Shown piece after piece: positions 8,971-17,575 of a DNA stretch of 34,843 bases. Numbering within the stretch: position 1 is the first letter of the stretch; the number at the start of each line of letters is the position of its first letter. Origin of the DNA: Amoebophilaceae bacterium (GTDB lineage Bacteria > Bacteroidota > Bacteroidia > Cytophagales > Amoebophilaceae); the NCBI GenBank assembly GCA_011524725.1, contig WTJV01000032.1:1-34843 (forward strand), written 5' to 3'. The notes beneath the pieces were generated by a model. The model worked only from the letters and a program-made list of their open reading frames with translations, was not told the DNA's origin and made no database searches. Position numbers and translations under genes: made by a program.

Positions 8971-9540
8971 TTAGAAATCTGGATTGTTACAGAAAGGACA
9001 CTTTTTCCTGATCCTGAATCCTCCCCACCCCAAGCTGGCGTCGTATGTCGTAGACGTACTGGTGGCGTTATCTATACTGTTGTAGCAGTTCCGGCAAATA
9101 CATTTTTTACACTCACGGCATCTTACTATTGTACTGCTTTGGAGTGCACCTTCCGTGCAGCAAATGGGGCAGTCTCTTTCATCGTCAGATTGGGATACAT
9201 CACTACGATTTTCACTTGTAGACGATGTTCTTGAGGTCTCAGTAAAGAATGTAGTGTAGCGGTCGCGGTTAATTCCTTCCTCACGCTCTGTGCTATAGTG
9301 CCATGGGCGATGGAGGGGCTGCCTATAAGGGTTCCAATAACGATCTGAAGGTCCTACATCGGGAGTTTAGCGTCCCGGTCTATACCTAGGTGCTTCCTGC
9401 TTACAGGCATCAGCATAATAGTCCTCATCACCATCTGGAATGATGACATTATCCGAACAACCCGTGAAGAGCAAAGTAAACAACAGTAAGGTGGCCTTGA
9501 ATACGTTTTTGGTAACGCCGATAGCTTGCCGAATTCTCAT
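8971..9540 (-). pseudogene. Lipoprotein with Cys-rich RING-like C-terminus, split by in-frame TAA
   Basis: From the ATG at 9540 (an upstream TTG at 9555 is also possible) the frame starts with a basic N-terminus, a hydrophobic stretch and the lipobox LFTGC, typical of a signal peptidase II substrate. After 57 codons a TAA at 9369-9367 interrupts it. The same frame then stays open for 131 codons to a stop at 8973-8971, with no ATG or GTG available to restart. The second part has a Ser/Thr/Asp-rich linker and ten cysteines: CPICC, then CRECKKCICRNC, then CPFC at the very end. The outer CPxC pairs and central Cys block resemble RING or related cross-brace zinc fingers, mostly eukaryotic E3 ubiquitin-ligase domains. 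The middle spacing is not canonical (one extra close Cys), so another zinc-binding fold is possible. CAA-to-TAA is a likely single-base cause. Confidence 0.65.
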
Positions 9541-9551
9541 GGTCAATGTAC

Positions 9552-9794
9552 TCAATATCTATTTCTATTTTTCCTAAAAGTACAAGTGCATATGGATATA
9601 TGCAATACGAGATCATTGTAAAATGAGATTACAGGCTCATTGAAGACCAGCGAAGCTATATTTTCGTGATAATACAAGATTTGTCTATCACAGCCCTTGT
9701 CCAGAACTACCTCGAGTCTAAACTGGGTTACACTACTACTTCCCTTATTGCGTATATCAAGGCTGCCTAACCAACAATGTAATATTTTCGACAT
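9552..9794 (-). CDS. Possible small protein between rlmD and the lipoprotein pseudogene
   Basis: An open frame of 80 codons starting with ATG at 9794. Its first 38 bp overlap the 3' end of rlmD in another frame. The stop lies 11 bp before the ATG of the RING-like lipoprotein gene. The middle (VTQFRLEVVLDKG, then NIASLVFNEPVISFYND) looks more protein-like than usual spacer, suggesting a small beta-rich protein or a remnant of one. No family is recognised. It may equally be a chance frame in the 200-bp rlmD downstream spacer. Confidence 0.2.
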   Translation of the reverse strand: MSKILHCWLGSLDIRNKGSSSVTQFRLEVVLDKGCDRQILYYHENIASLVFNEPVISFYNDLVLHISICTCTFRKNRNRY

Positions 9795-11163
9795 GACTGG
9801 TATGTGGAAACATATCTATGGGTTGTGAGATGATTAGCTGATACTGCTCATTGAAGGGCGCAATGTCTCTAGCCTGCGTAGCAGGATTACAGCTTACGTA
9901 GACGATTCTTTTCGGGGCTATACGCAAAAGCTGCTTAACGACTTGAGGATGCATGCCTGCTCTTGGCGGATCAACGATGACAGCATGGGGCTGTCCATGC
10001 GTAGACAAGAATTGTGTATCAAGCAATGTCTCTACTGCCCCCGAGACAAAAGTGGCGTTGTCTATGTGGTTAAGGCTAGCATTGATTCGAGCGTCAGCGA
10101 TGGCTTCTGCGGTTATATCAATACCCACTACATGGCGGGCGTACTGTGCGAGAAAGATAGCAATAGATCCTACTCCTGTGTATAGATCATAAAAGATTTC
10201 ATCCTGGTGTGGGGCTGCTAGCTCCCGTATTTTTCTGTAGAGCACTTGCGTCTGTGCCGTGTTAGTCTGAAAGAATGACTTGGGGCCAATCTGGAACTGT
10301 AGCCCGTCTATATACTCTATGATATAAGGTCTTCCATAATACAGGTGTACTGGCAAATCATAAAAAGTCTCGTTCTTTTTGCTATTCACCACATACTGTA
10401 AAGAAGTAAGGCTAGGAAATTGTGTTTGTAGATGACGCATCACTTGTACAATCGGATCGGTCTCAGCTTGCCCAAATTGTACGATAACCATCACTTCTCC
10501 TGTCGAGGCGGTACGGATAATAAGGTTCCGGAGTAGTCCGCTGTTTTGGCGCAAGTCATAAAAGCTTAGTGCGTGTTTCTTAGCAAATTGTGCCACGGTT
10601 GTCCGGATAGCGTCAGAGGGAGCCGGCTGGAGGTAGCACTGTTCGATATCAACCACTCGATCAAAAGAACCTGGCTTGTGAAAGCCTAAAGCGCGTCGAT
10701 CAAGCTGTTGATGACTTTCCATCTCCGCCGTTGACAGCCAGCGTTTGTTGGAGAATGTAAACTCTAGCTTATTTCGGTAGTATTCTGTGGGGCTGGCTGC
10801 GAGGATAGGAGCTACATGAGTCGCCTGCAGGCGACCTATGTGGGTCAGCTTCTCCAGCACCATTCGCTCCTTGGCTGCCAGTTGTTCTGCATAACTTACA
10901 TGTTGCCACTGGCAGCCGCCACATACTCCAAAGTGTTGACAAATAGGTTTTACGCGTGCTTGTCCAACACAGTGCGTGTGAACGGGTACTGCCTCGACAT
11001 AGTCTTTTTTCTTGCTGACGATTTTGAGATCTACTACGTCACCAGGTGCTACCTGTGTTACAAAAAGAACGAGATTGTCGACGCGGGCTACGCACCGCCC
11101 TTTTTCTACCATATTGCCTATAACAACCTTCTTGAGTATTTCTTTGGCGATATAAGCGGCCAT
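9757..11163 (-). CDS. rlmD: 23S rRNA (uracil-C5)-methyltransferase RlmD/RumA family
   Basis: Methylates C5 of a uridine in 23S rRNA (U1939 for E. coli RlmD) using SAM. The N-terminal about 65 residues form a TRAM RNA-binding domain. Next is the iron-sulfur cysteine set CQHFGVCGGC plus a later Cys in DIEQCYLQ. The SAM-binding motif is FYDLYTGVGSIAIFLA, the NPP-like motif is VIVDPPRAGM, and the catalytic cysteine is in RIVYVSCNPATQARD. The length of 468 is normal. ATG at 11163 lies 18 bp after the malic enzyme stop, so both are probably on one transcript. RlmCD-type substrate breadth (also U747) cannot be excluded from sequence. Confidence 0.94.
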   Translation of the reverse strand: MAAYIAKEILKKVVIGNMVEKGRCVARVDNLVLFVTQVAPGDVVDLKIVSKKKDYVEAVPVHTHCVGQARVKPICQHFGVCGGCQWQHVSYAEQLAAKERMVLEKLTHIGRLQATHVAPILAASPTEYYRNKLEFTFSNKRWLSTAEMESHQQLDRRALGFHKPGSFDRVVDIEQCYLQPAPSDAIRTTVAQFAKKHALSFYDLRQNSGLLRNLIIRTASTGEVMVIVQFGQAETDPIVQVMRHLQTQFPSLTSLQYVVNSKKNETFYDLPVHLYYGRPYIIEYIDGLQFQIGPKSFFQTNTAQTQVLYRKIRELAAPHQDEIFYDLYTGVGSIAIFLAQYARHVVGIDITAEAIADARINASLNHIDNATFVSGAVETLLDTQFLSTHGQPHAVIVDPPRAGMHPQVVKQLLRIAPKRIVYVSCNPATQARDIAPFNEQYQLIISQPIDMFPHTSHVENITLLVRQP

Positions 11164-11181
11164 AGGGCTACGTGTTGTACA

Positions 11182-12459
11182 CTAGCTGATGCGTTGCTCT
11201 AGTTCAGTACGATAGTGTGCCCAATCTTCGATAGGCGTTTGTGCCACTCCTGATTCCATGGCTGCTTGTGCCACAGCAGTAGAGACAGTTGTTATCAGTC
11301 GCCGATCCATGGGCTTGGGTAGTAGGTAGTCTTTACCAAAAGCTAGGGTCTTGCTGTTGTAAGCTATCTTGACGGCTGCAGGAACAGGTTCTTTAGCCAG
11401 TGCAGCAATCGCTTTGACAGCAGCTAGCTTCATGGGCTCATTGATGGCGGCAGCACGTACGTCTAATGCACCTCGAAAGATATAAGGGAACCCCAGAACA
11501 TTATTCACCTGGTTAGGGTAGTCCGATCTTCCCGTTGCCATGATGAGGTCATCTCGTGTAGCCATAGCCACATCATAAGCTATTTCTGGATTAGGATTGG
11601 CTAGAGCAAAGACAATAGGGTTCGAAGCCATAGACTTAAGGTGCGTAGGCGTTACTAAATTAGCCGTAGAAAGCCCTAAAAATACATCGGCTCCATGTAA
11701 GGCTTCAGTCAAGGTGTGTAAGGGACGATCTGTGGCAAAAGATTGCTTGTAAGCATTGATGTCTGTGCGGTCTTTGTGCACAACTCCCTTACTGTCACAC
11801 ATGATGATGTTTTCTTGCTTAACGCCTAAGGCCAGGTATAGCTGGGTACAAGCAATCGCCCCAGCCCCAGCGCCATTAACCACTAGCTGGATGCGCGCTA
11901 TATCTTTGTTAGCTATTGCTAGTGCATTAAGCAGTGCTGCGCTTGATATAATGGCTGTGCCGTGCTGGTCATCATGCATAATAGGTATAGATAGTTGGTC
12001 CTTGAGCTTCTCTTCTATCTGAAAACATTCAGGTGCCTTGATATCCTCTAGGTTGATTCCCCCAAAGGTGGGTGCCAAAGCTTTGACTATTTCGATGACT
12101 GTCATTGGGTCAGTAGCATCTAACTCAATATCAAAAGCATCAATTCCTGCTAGCTTTTTGAGAAGAATAGCTTTCCCCTCCATGACAGGCTTAGCAGCTT
12201 CAGGCCCAATGTTACCTAGTCCTAACACAGCGGTACCATTAGAGATAACAGCAACAAGATTGCCCTTGGCTGTATAGTCAAATACTCTTTTATGGTCTTC
12301 GGCAATAGCTCTACAGGGCTCTGCTACCCCTGGAGAATACGCCAACGCCAAATCTTTTTGTGATTGTAGGGGCTTAGTAGGTCTAATACTCAGCTTACCC
12401 GCTGGTGCCTGTTGGTGATAATGAAGCGCTGCTTGTTTATCTTTCGAAGAAGTGTTCAT
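11182..12459 (-). CDS. maeB: NADP-dependent malic enzyme, short form
   Basis: Oxidative decarboxylation of malate to pyruvate, feeding the pyruvate dehydrogenase step whose beta subunit is at 25554. The malic-enzyme N-domain motif [11 protein letters not shown] lies near residue 40. The metal and substrate segment [18 protein letters not shown] is in the middle, followed by the Rossmann dinucleotide loop [12 protein letters not shown] and the C-terminal [13 protein letters not shown]. At 425 residues it lacks the phosphotransacetylase-like C-terminal domain found in E. coli MaeB (about 760 residues). It is a full-length member of the short bacterial class, not a truncation. Cofactor preference is by family and is not certain. 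ATG at 12459. Confidence 0.92.
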   Translation of the reverse strand: MNTSSKDKQAALHYHQQAPAGKLSIRPTKPLQSQKDLALAYSPGVAEPCRAIAEDHKRVFDYTAKGNLVAVISNGTAVLGLGNIGPEAAKPVMEGKAILLKKLAGIDAFDIELDATDPMTVIEIVKALAPTFGGINLEDIKAPECFQIEEKLKDQLSIPIMHDDQHGTAIISSAALLNALAIANKDIARIQLVVNGAGAGAIACTQLYLALGVKQENIIMCDSKGVVHKDRTDINAYKQSFATDRPLHTLTEALHGADVFLGLSTANLVTPTHLKSMASNPIVFALANPNPEIAYDVAMATRDDLIMATGRSDYPNQVNNVLGFPYIFRGALDVRAAAINEPMKLAAVKAIAALAKEPVPAAVKIAYNSKTLAFGKDYLLPKPMDRRLITTVSTAVAQAAMESGVAQTPIEDWAHYRTELEQRIS

Positions 12460-12655
12460 AAACTATAAGGATTTAACTAGTTATCTAAGCTGTTACAAAA
12501 TGGGCTTTACCCCCTTGCTTAGAAGCAATGGAAGCATTCTTTAGCAAGTCTTATAGCAGTCTTGCCATTATGAAACAGGGACCGGAAAGTGATGCAAGTC
12601 TAACGCTTTAAAATATATGATCACTGTTTGACAACAAAAATATTTATTTCAACGC

Positions 12656-14083
12656 CTACAAAGGTACTTTGAACTTGATTTTTCTTTGGAGGTCTTTGAA
12701 TGACAACTTAAAGCGGGGTTCTGTATCTAACATGTCGTTGACAGCTTGTAACGCATGAATAACCGTGCTATGATCTCTACCGCCAAAATAATGGCCAATC
12801 GATTTTAAAGAATGATTGGTATACTTTTTAGCAAAATACATGGCGATCTGCCTAGCAGTTACGAGTTCTCTCTTTCTAGATTTACTTTGCAGGTCTTCGA
12901 GTGAGACGCTGTAATGGGCAGCAACTGCCTTCTGTATGTAGTCTATACTAACTTCTGTATGGGTCTCCTGTACGATGTTTTGCAATACTTGCTTGGCTAG
13001 TTTCAAATTAATCTCCTCCTTATTCAAGGAAGCGTGGGCAATCAAGGAGATCAGTACTCCTTCTAGTTCCCGAATATTAGTATCTACACTATGCGCAACA
13101 TATTGAACTAGCTCATCTGTCATGTGAATCCCATCTGCTTCCATTTTACTTTGAATGATGGCCACTCTTGTTTCAAAGTCAGGCTGTTGTAAGTCGGCAG
13201 TCAATCCCCACTTAAATCTCGATAGCAGCCGCTCCTGCAGCCCTTTCAGCTCTCGGGGGGGGCAGTCGCTGGTCATAACGATTTGTTTGCCTGCTTGGTG
13301 CAAGTGGTTGAAGATGTGAAAAAATATCTCCTGCGTTTTTTCCTTACCTGTCAAAAACTGTACATCATCAATGATCAATAGGTCTGCTTGTAGATAGAAA
13401 TGCGTAAAATCTTGCATACTATTATTGCGCAGTGCTTCTATGAATTGTGCGGTAAACTGCTCTGAAGAGACATATAAAACAAACTGTTTCGAAAACAAGG
13501 CTTTGATCTCGTTGCCTAGTGCTTGTACAATATGTGTCTTACCGAGACCTACACTTCCGTAGACCATGAAAGGGTTGAAAGAAGTTCCTCCGGGTCTTTT
13601 TGCAATGGCTTGTGCGGCGGATTTAGCAAGCTGGTTGCAAGACCCCTCTATGAAGGCATCAAAAGTGTAGTTAGGATTAAGATATGATGATTGGTTAGCA
13701 GTCCCTATATTTTTAAGCGTAAAGGGGTTCTTAAAACTAGTCTCAGAGATAGGCTGGTTGTGCTGCTGTTTATAAGTGGGAGCGTGTAGTGGTATTTTAA
13801 TCGTAAAAGGCTTCTGGTGTGTGTCTCCCTGATCTACGATGATTGAGTATTCTAGTTTACCTTCAGTTCCTAGTTCTCTGCGAATGACTCGTTGCAGTAA
13901 AGACAGGTAGTGCTCTTCTAGCCATTCGTAAAAGAACTGACTAGGGACCTGTATAGTCAGCGTGTTGTTCTCTAATTTTACAGGAACAATGGGCTTGAAC
14001 CATGTCTTGAAACTTTGTTCGTTGATCTGCTCTTGGATGAATCGAAGACAATTGTTCCAAATTATCTCACAGTCGCTATGCAT
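12656..14083 (-). CDS. dnaA: Chromosomal replication initiator DnaA
   Basis: An AAA+ initiator that binds DnaA boxes and opens the origin. Domain I (residues 1 to about 85) ends near EYSIIVDQ and is followed by a short variable domain II. Domain III carries Walker A GSVGLGKTH, Walker B LLIIDDVQFL and the arginine-finger region LLSRFKWGL. Domain IV ends with the DNA-binding signature GGRDHSTVIHAL. The length of 475 is normal, with ATG at 14083. The neighbours are not the classic dnaN/recF set. No TTATCCACA-type box was found in the flanking gaps by eye, so the origin is not obviously next to this gene. Confidence 0.97.
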   Translation of the reverse strand: MHSDCEIIWNNCLRFIQEQINEQSFKTWFKPIVPVKLENNTLTIQVPSQFFYEWLEEHYLSLLQRVIRRELGTEGKLEYSIIVDQGDTHQKPFTIKIPLHAPTYKQQHNQPISETSFKNPFTLKNIGTANQSSYLNPNYTFDAFIEGSCNQLAKSAAQAIAKRPGGTSFNPFMVYGSVGLGKTHIVQALGNEIKALFSKQFVLYVSSEQFTAQFIEALRNNSMQDFTHFYLQADLLIIDDVQFLTGKEKTQEIFFHIFNHLHQAGKQIVMTSDCPPRELKGLQERLLSRFKWGLTADLQQPDFETRVAIIQSKMEADGIHMTDELVQYVAHSVDTNIRELEGVLISLIAHASLNKEEINLKLAKQVLQNIVQETHTEVSIDYIQKAVAAHYSVSLEDLQSKSRKRELVTARQIAMYFAKKYTNHSLKSIGHYFGGRDHSTVIHALQAVNDMLDTEPRFKLSFKDLQRKIKFKVPL

Positions 14084-14134
14084 GCTGTTATGTGCTTTAT
14101 CTTTTGAGTAGTACTGGGCTTACCATAAGAAAAG

Positions 14135-14236
14135 TGGCATTGCTAATTTTTAATCGATAGTTTGTTACAGAGCAAATGCAACGAGCATTTGATTAATAAA
14201 ATCATGATATGAAACGTTACCTTTTTAGCAATGCCA
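14135..14236. repeat. 12-bp inverted repeat in the dnaA-murA gap
   Basis: TGGCATTGCTAA at 14135-14146 is matched by its exact reverse complement TTAGCAATGCCA at 14225-14236, 78 bp apart. It sits in the 297-bp spacer between the dnaA start and the murA stop. The rest of the spacer is AT-rich and shows no gene. It could be a small miniature element with terminal repeats, a protein-binding pair upstream of dnaA, or chance. Confidence 0.45.
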
Positions 14237-14380
14237 GAAAAGTTATGGTCTACATACCAGTCCGACTAAGCTACACGCTTATTGTTTAATAACTTCGAAA
14301 TTAACCGCTTCAACTCAGCCGAGAAAGAGCATATAGGATAATATTTATTGATCTCCCTTGTTGCTATGTATAGGGCATTT

Positions 14381-15688
14381 TTAGTCAATTCTTTCGATCG
14401 CTGCCCCTAAGGCCCTAAGCCGTGTATCAATCTGCTCGTACCCTCGATCAATTTGGCTTATATTTTCGATAATGCTTATGCCTTTTGCAGATAGGGCAGC
14501 AATCAGAAGTGCAATTCCTGCTCTAATATCTGGAGAAGTCATCCTAGTGCCTCGGAGTGGATAGGCACGATTGAGGCCCGTTACACTCGCTCGGTGTGGG
14601 TCGCATAGTACGAGCTGTGCACCCATTTCAATGAGATGATCTACAAAAAATAGGCGACTTTCGAACATTTTTTGATGCATGAGTATGGTCCCTTGAGCTT
14701 GGGTGGCTACCACGAGCATAATGCTAATCAGGTCTGTTGGAAAACCTGGCCAGACTGCATCAGCGATAGTAGGAAGCGACCCGTCTAGGTCTTTTTCTAT
14801 CTCATAATGCTCTTGGGGGTGTATGATGATGTCATTGTTTCTAATCTCTGGCACGATTCCCAGTTTTCTGAATCCCGCCAAAATAGGGCCTAGCTGGTTG
14901 GCACATGCATGCTTGATAGTCAAATTAGCCTTAGTTATTGCTGCTAGCCCTATAAAACTTCCGATTTCGATTATGTCGGGGAGTAGCGTGTGGGTAGTAC
15001 CTTGCAGCTCCTGAACACCATGAATAGTAAGCAGGTTAGAGCCGATGCCTTCTATTTTGGCGCCCATTTGTACCAGCATATTACACAGCTGCTGGATGTA
15101 AGGTTCGCAAGCAGCGTTATATAGTATAGTTGTACCTTGGGCAAGGCTAGCAGCCATAATCAGGTTGGCCGTTCCGGTCACAGATGCTTCATCTAATAAA
15201 ATATAGCTGCCTTTCAGTCTTGAAGCCTCTACTGAGTAGGTATTTTCTTTGTCATTGTAAGAGAATTTAGCACCTAGCTTTAGCATACCTATGAAGTGGG
15301 TGTCTAGCCGCCGCCTTCCTATTCTATCTCCGCCCGGTTTGGGTATTGTCACTCTGCCGAAGCGGGCAAGAAGTGGCCCCATAAGCATAATACCGCCCCT
15401 AATATTGGTAGCATGCTCTTTAAACATCTCGGTATTTGTAGCTGCTGTATTAAGTTGCGAAGCATCGCAGTGATACGTTCCCTTTGTTGGGTTTGTTATG
15501 CGGACACCCAGCATCCTGAGTAGTGCTATTAGTCTTTGTACGTCAATGATATCAGGGACATTACGAATGGTGACTGGGGAGGAGGTCAATAGTACAGCAC
15601 AAAACACTTGTAAGGCTTCATTCTTAGCGCCTTGTGGTATGATAGCCCCCTGAAGTGGCTTCCCTCCTTGAATGACAAATGTACTCAC
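14381..15688 (-). CDS. murA: UDP-GlcNAc 1-carboxyvinyltransferase MurA (Asp-type active site)
   Basis: First committed step of peptidoglycan synthesis: transfers enolpyruvate from PEP to UDP-GlcNAc. The product is 435 residues with the inside-out alpha/beta fold repeats. Lys22 and Asn23 (QGAKNEALQ) are in the standard position. The active-site loop reads PKPGGDRIGRRRLD, so the usual cysteine (Cys115 in E. coli) is Asp121. This Cys-to-Asp form is active in other bacteria and is insensitive to fosfomycin. The stop codons and start are clean. ATG at 15688 overlaps the upstream DUF4290 stop by 4 bp (ATGA), indicating cotranscription. Presence of murA suggests that at least part of the peptidoglycan pathway is kept. 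Confidence 0.96.
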   Translation of the reverse strand: MSTFVIQGGKPLQGAIIPQGAKNEALQVFCAVLLTSSPVTIRNVPDIIDVQRLIALLRMLGVRITNPTKGTYHCDASQLNTAATNTEMFKEHATNIRGGIMLMGPLLARFGRVTIPKPGGDRIGRRRLDTHFIGMLKLGAKFSYNDKENTYSVEASRLKGSYILLDEASVTGTANLIMAASLAQGTTILYNAACEPYIQQLCNMLVQMGAKIEGIGSNLLTIHGVQELQGTTHTLLPDIIEIGSFIGLAAITKANLTIKHACANQLGPILAGFRKLGIVPEIRNNDIIIHPQEHYEIEKDLDGSLPTIADAVWPGFPTDLISIMLVVATQAQGTILMHQKMFESRLFFVDHLIEMGAQLVLCDPHRASVTGLNRAYPLRGTRMTSPDIRAGIALLIAALSAKGISIIENISQIDRGYEQIDTRLRALGAAIERID

Positions 15689-16305
15689 AAGGTTTTTTGC
15701 CTCTTTTCTGTATTTCTGATTGCTTTGGGGCTTCTGCTTTTCTTGCGGTATGTTGTAGAAAATATAGGATGCATTTTGAGCTTCTCAAGATCGACCGTAA
15801 GCCTGTTGCCAGCTATCTTCTGGATGTTGGCAAGCAGTGTACCACAGTCTATGTTGTCATTATTCCACTCATTACTGAAATTCTTCATCAGCTTAACAAT
15901 ATCGACTACCATTTGTTCTTGTACTTCCTGAGCTTCTATATCAATGGCTTTCTGGATGAGGCGTTCTATGTTACGACCATAGTTCTTGAACTTGATGGGC
16001 TTGCTGCTGTACGCCGGCCGTTGCGGCTTTTTATGAAGTACGGCTTTTTCTGGTATCGGATACGGGCTATCCACATCTAGTGTGTAGTTAGAGATGGTGA
16101 ACAAGTTGTCCCAATGTCTTTGGATATTTTCTGCGTTGTGTCTACTACTGATGTCTAGTGTAGTCATCAATTGTAGAACACTATGGGCATACTGCGTCCT
16201 CTCGGCTTTGTCGTTAATGGTGCTAATAGCCTCCACAAGCTTCTGTATATTTCTTCCATATTCTTTTAAGATAAGTGGCTTTCGGGTGGCATTGTAGTCG
16301 TACAT
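15685..16305 (-). CDS. DUF4290 domain protein
   Basis: The 206-residue product matches the DUF4290 family, which is typical of Bacteroidota and often lies directly before murA. It starts MYDYNATRKPLILKEYGRN and repeats a related segment later (FKNYGRNIERLIQKA), giving two similar helical halves. The C-terminus is very basic (TYRKKSRSPKAIRNTEKRQK). No signal peptide or catalytic motif is visible and function is unknown. The 4-bp overlap with murA implies translational coupling. ATG at 16305 is the natural start. Confidence 0.88.
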   Translation of the reverse strand: MYDYNATRKPLILKEYGRNIQKLVEAISTINDKAERTQYAHSVLQLMTTLDISSRHNAENIQRHWDNLFTISNYTLDVDSPYPIPEKAVLHKKPQRPAYSSKPIKFKNYGRNIERLIQKAIDIEAQEVQEQMVVDIVKLMKNFSNEWNNDNIDCGTLLANIQKIAGNRLTVDLEKLKMHPIFSTTYRKKSRSPKAIRNTEKRQKTL

Positions 16306-16458
16306 ACAGGTAGTTTATGATATTAAAAAGGTTACAATTGTGTGTCTCGTCTAGAAGCATATGAGGATTAGACATAAGTCATTTTGAATCTTACAAGGAA
16401 TCATATAATCATTATGACAGATGGCTATTCTTTGTTGTACTCAGTATTTATTCACGTA

Positions 16459-16809
16459 CTATTTTATAGGTGGTTGGATATTATGATTATGAAACGCACA
16501 GAATGAAGCTTTTCTCTTATCTACCCCCTCTGATAAATGATTGATTCTTGCTTGCAAGTCGGATGAGATCTCCTGCCAATCGGTTATCGTGGGTATGTAT
16601 TCCCTATCTCTGCTCAAGGATAGCTTTTCTAATGACTGAATTACAAATTCTATTTTATCCAGTGCATTATTGGCAACCTTTTTCACAAAATTTCGATCCA
16701 GACTATCCAATTCTGCAATGACCTCTTTATGACAATAAGGCATATACAATGTTTGTTCCGTTGGAAAGTGCCTATACACGCTGTTATCGATGATAACTAC
16801 CTTGCACAT
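16459..16809 (-). CDS. Probable C-terminal fragment of the kinase-like protein (third frame)
   Basis: An open frame with ATG at 16809 (116 codons). The same frame is open further upstream, back to a TAG just before about 16897, and reads plausibly there (TLNFLDVKRQNASDKQGTDP). This suggests that protein sequence continues in from the 16847-17575 frame through a frameshift near 16850-16890. The segment MPYCHKEVIAELDSLDRNFV, followed by a helix and LSRDREYIPTI, looks like the C-terminal helical lobe of PI3/4-kinase-like or HipA-like proteins. By itself it matches no family I recognise. If read alone it is a cytoplasmic small protein. The pseudogene-fragment reading is preferred. Confidence 0.45.
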   Translation of the reverse strand: MCKVVIIDNSVYRHFPTEQTLYMPYCHKEVIAELDSLDRNFVKKVANNALDKIEFVIQSLEKLSLSRDREYIPTITDWQEISSDLQARINHLSEGVDKRKASFCAFHNHNIQPPIK

Positions 16810-16846
16810 TTCGCTCCTTCCATCCTCGGGGTCAGTTCCTTGTTTG

Positions 16847-17575
16847 TCAGAGGCATTTTGTCTTTTTACGTCTAGAAAATTGAGTGTTATTGAGCTGCAG
16901 AGGCTTGTCTTGAGACCCTACGTCAAGAATTTTTACTGCAGTATCGCCAATATACATGAAAGGCTTTTGCGTCAGTAACCCCCCGAAATCATTCACTCGC
17001 AAAACTTCTGATGGTTCCAGATTCACAATGCATTCATTATCAATCAGTACGGGGTTGCCGTTGTCATCTATGCTAATATTCCCTATTCTTAAATCCCACT
17101 GCCCCATGATGAAGCAGAATGCTTTAGCAAGTTGCAGCTTATAATTCCAAGTATGACCCGTCAGCCCCTCACATTCCTGTGATAGATTATGCAATAAGGG
17201 TTTTGCAGTACCCAACCTTATCCCATGCGTATCTCGGAGCAATATAAGTTGTGTTTCAGGTACTAAGTCAAGCCCCAATCTTTGGGACAATTCGTAAGCT
17301 AATAGTTCTCCTAGAATACTACGCCAACTATGTTGATATTTATTATTGCCGCTCGCTCCTGAAATAGGTTCTGTTTTTATCACCCACTTTTCTGATGGTT
17401 GATGCACATCGTTCCGTTGTACCTCAACGATATGTATCTCCGACGAATGGGCATCATCACACTCTCCCTTTTGGCTCAGGTAAGCCTGCATATTCTGTTG
17501 CCAGAATGGTTGTTTGCGTGGCAAGTTGCCAATGCGTAATGTATGCTTGTGATTCCGATAGAAACGCCAATCCAT
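16847..17575 (-). CDS. Kinase-like (PI3/4-kinase or HipA-like fold) region, probably part of a frameshifted gene
   Basis: 242 codons from an ATG at 17575. Kinase-fold features can be seen: a candidate ATP lysine, Lys67 in WVIKTEP; a helix with Glu90 in GELLAYELSQRLGLDLVP; a catalytic-type segment GQWDLRIGNISID with Asp161 and Asn166; and a metal-binding Asp179 in PVLIDNE. The order and spacing resemble bacterial PI3/4-kinase-like and HipA-like proteins. Activity is inference. The first 119 bp overlap the end of the upstream frame at 17457-18212, unusually long for neighbouring same-strand genes, and an in-frame TAG sits just before the ATG. The C-terminal 20 codons (SRRKKTKCL) look out of frame, while the next frame continues the protein. 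One broken gene covering 18212-16459 is the favoured model. Confidence 0.55.
   Translation of the reverse strand: MDWRFYRNHKHTLRIGNLPRKQPFWQQNMQAYLSQKGECDDAHSSEIHIVEVQRNDVHQPSEKWVIKTEPISGASGNNKYQHSWRSILGELLAYELSQRLGLDLVPETQLILLRDTHGIRLGTAKPLLHNLSQECEGLTGHTWNYKLQLAKAFCFIMGQWDLRIGNISIDDNGNPVLIDNECIVNLEPSEVLRVNDFGGLLTQKPFMYIGDTAVKILDVGSQDKPLQLNNTQFSRRKKTKCL

Noticed and set aside
879-9369. Stop-codon readthrough or reassignment to explain the two in-frame TAA codons
   Set aside because: Intact genes in the window terminate at TAA and TGA at family-typical lengths, so nonsense mutation is simpler.
12038-12277. Plus-strand frames opposite the malic enzyme, and similar antisense frames elsewhere
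   Set aside because: They are shadows of strongly supported minus-strand genes.
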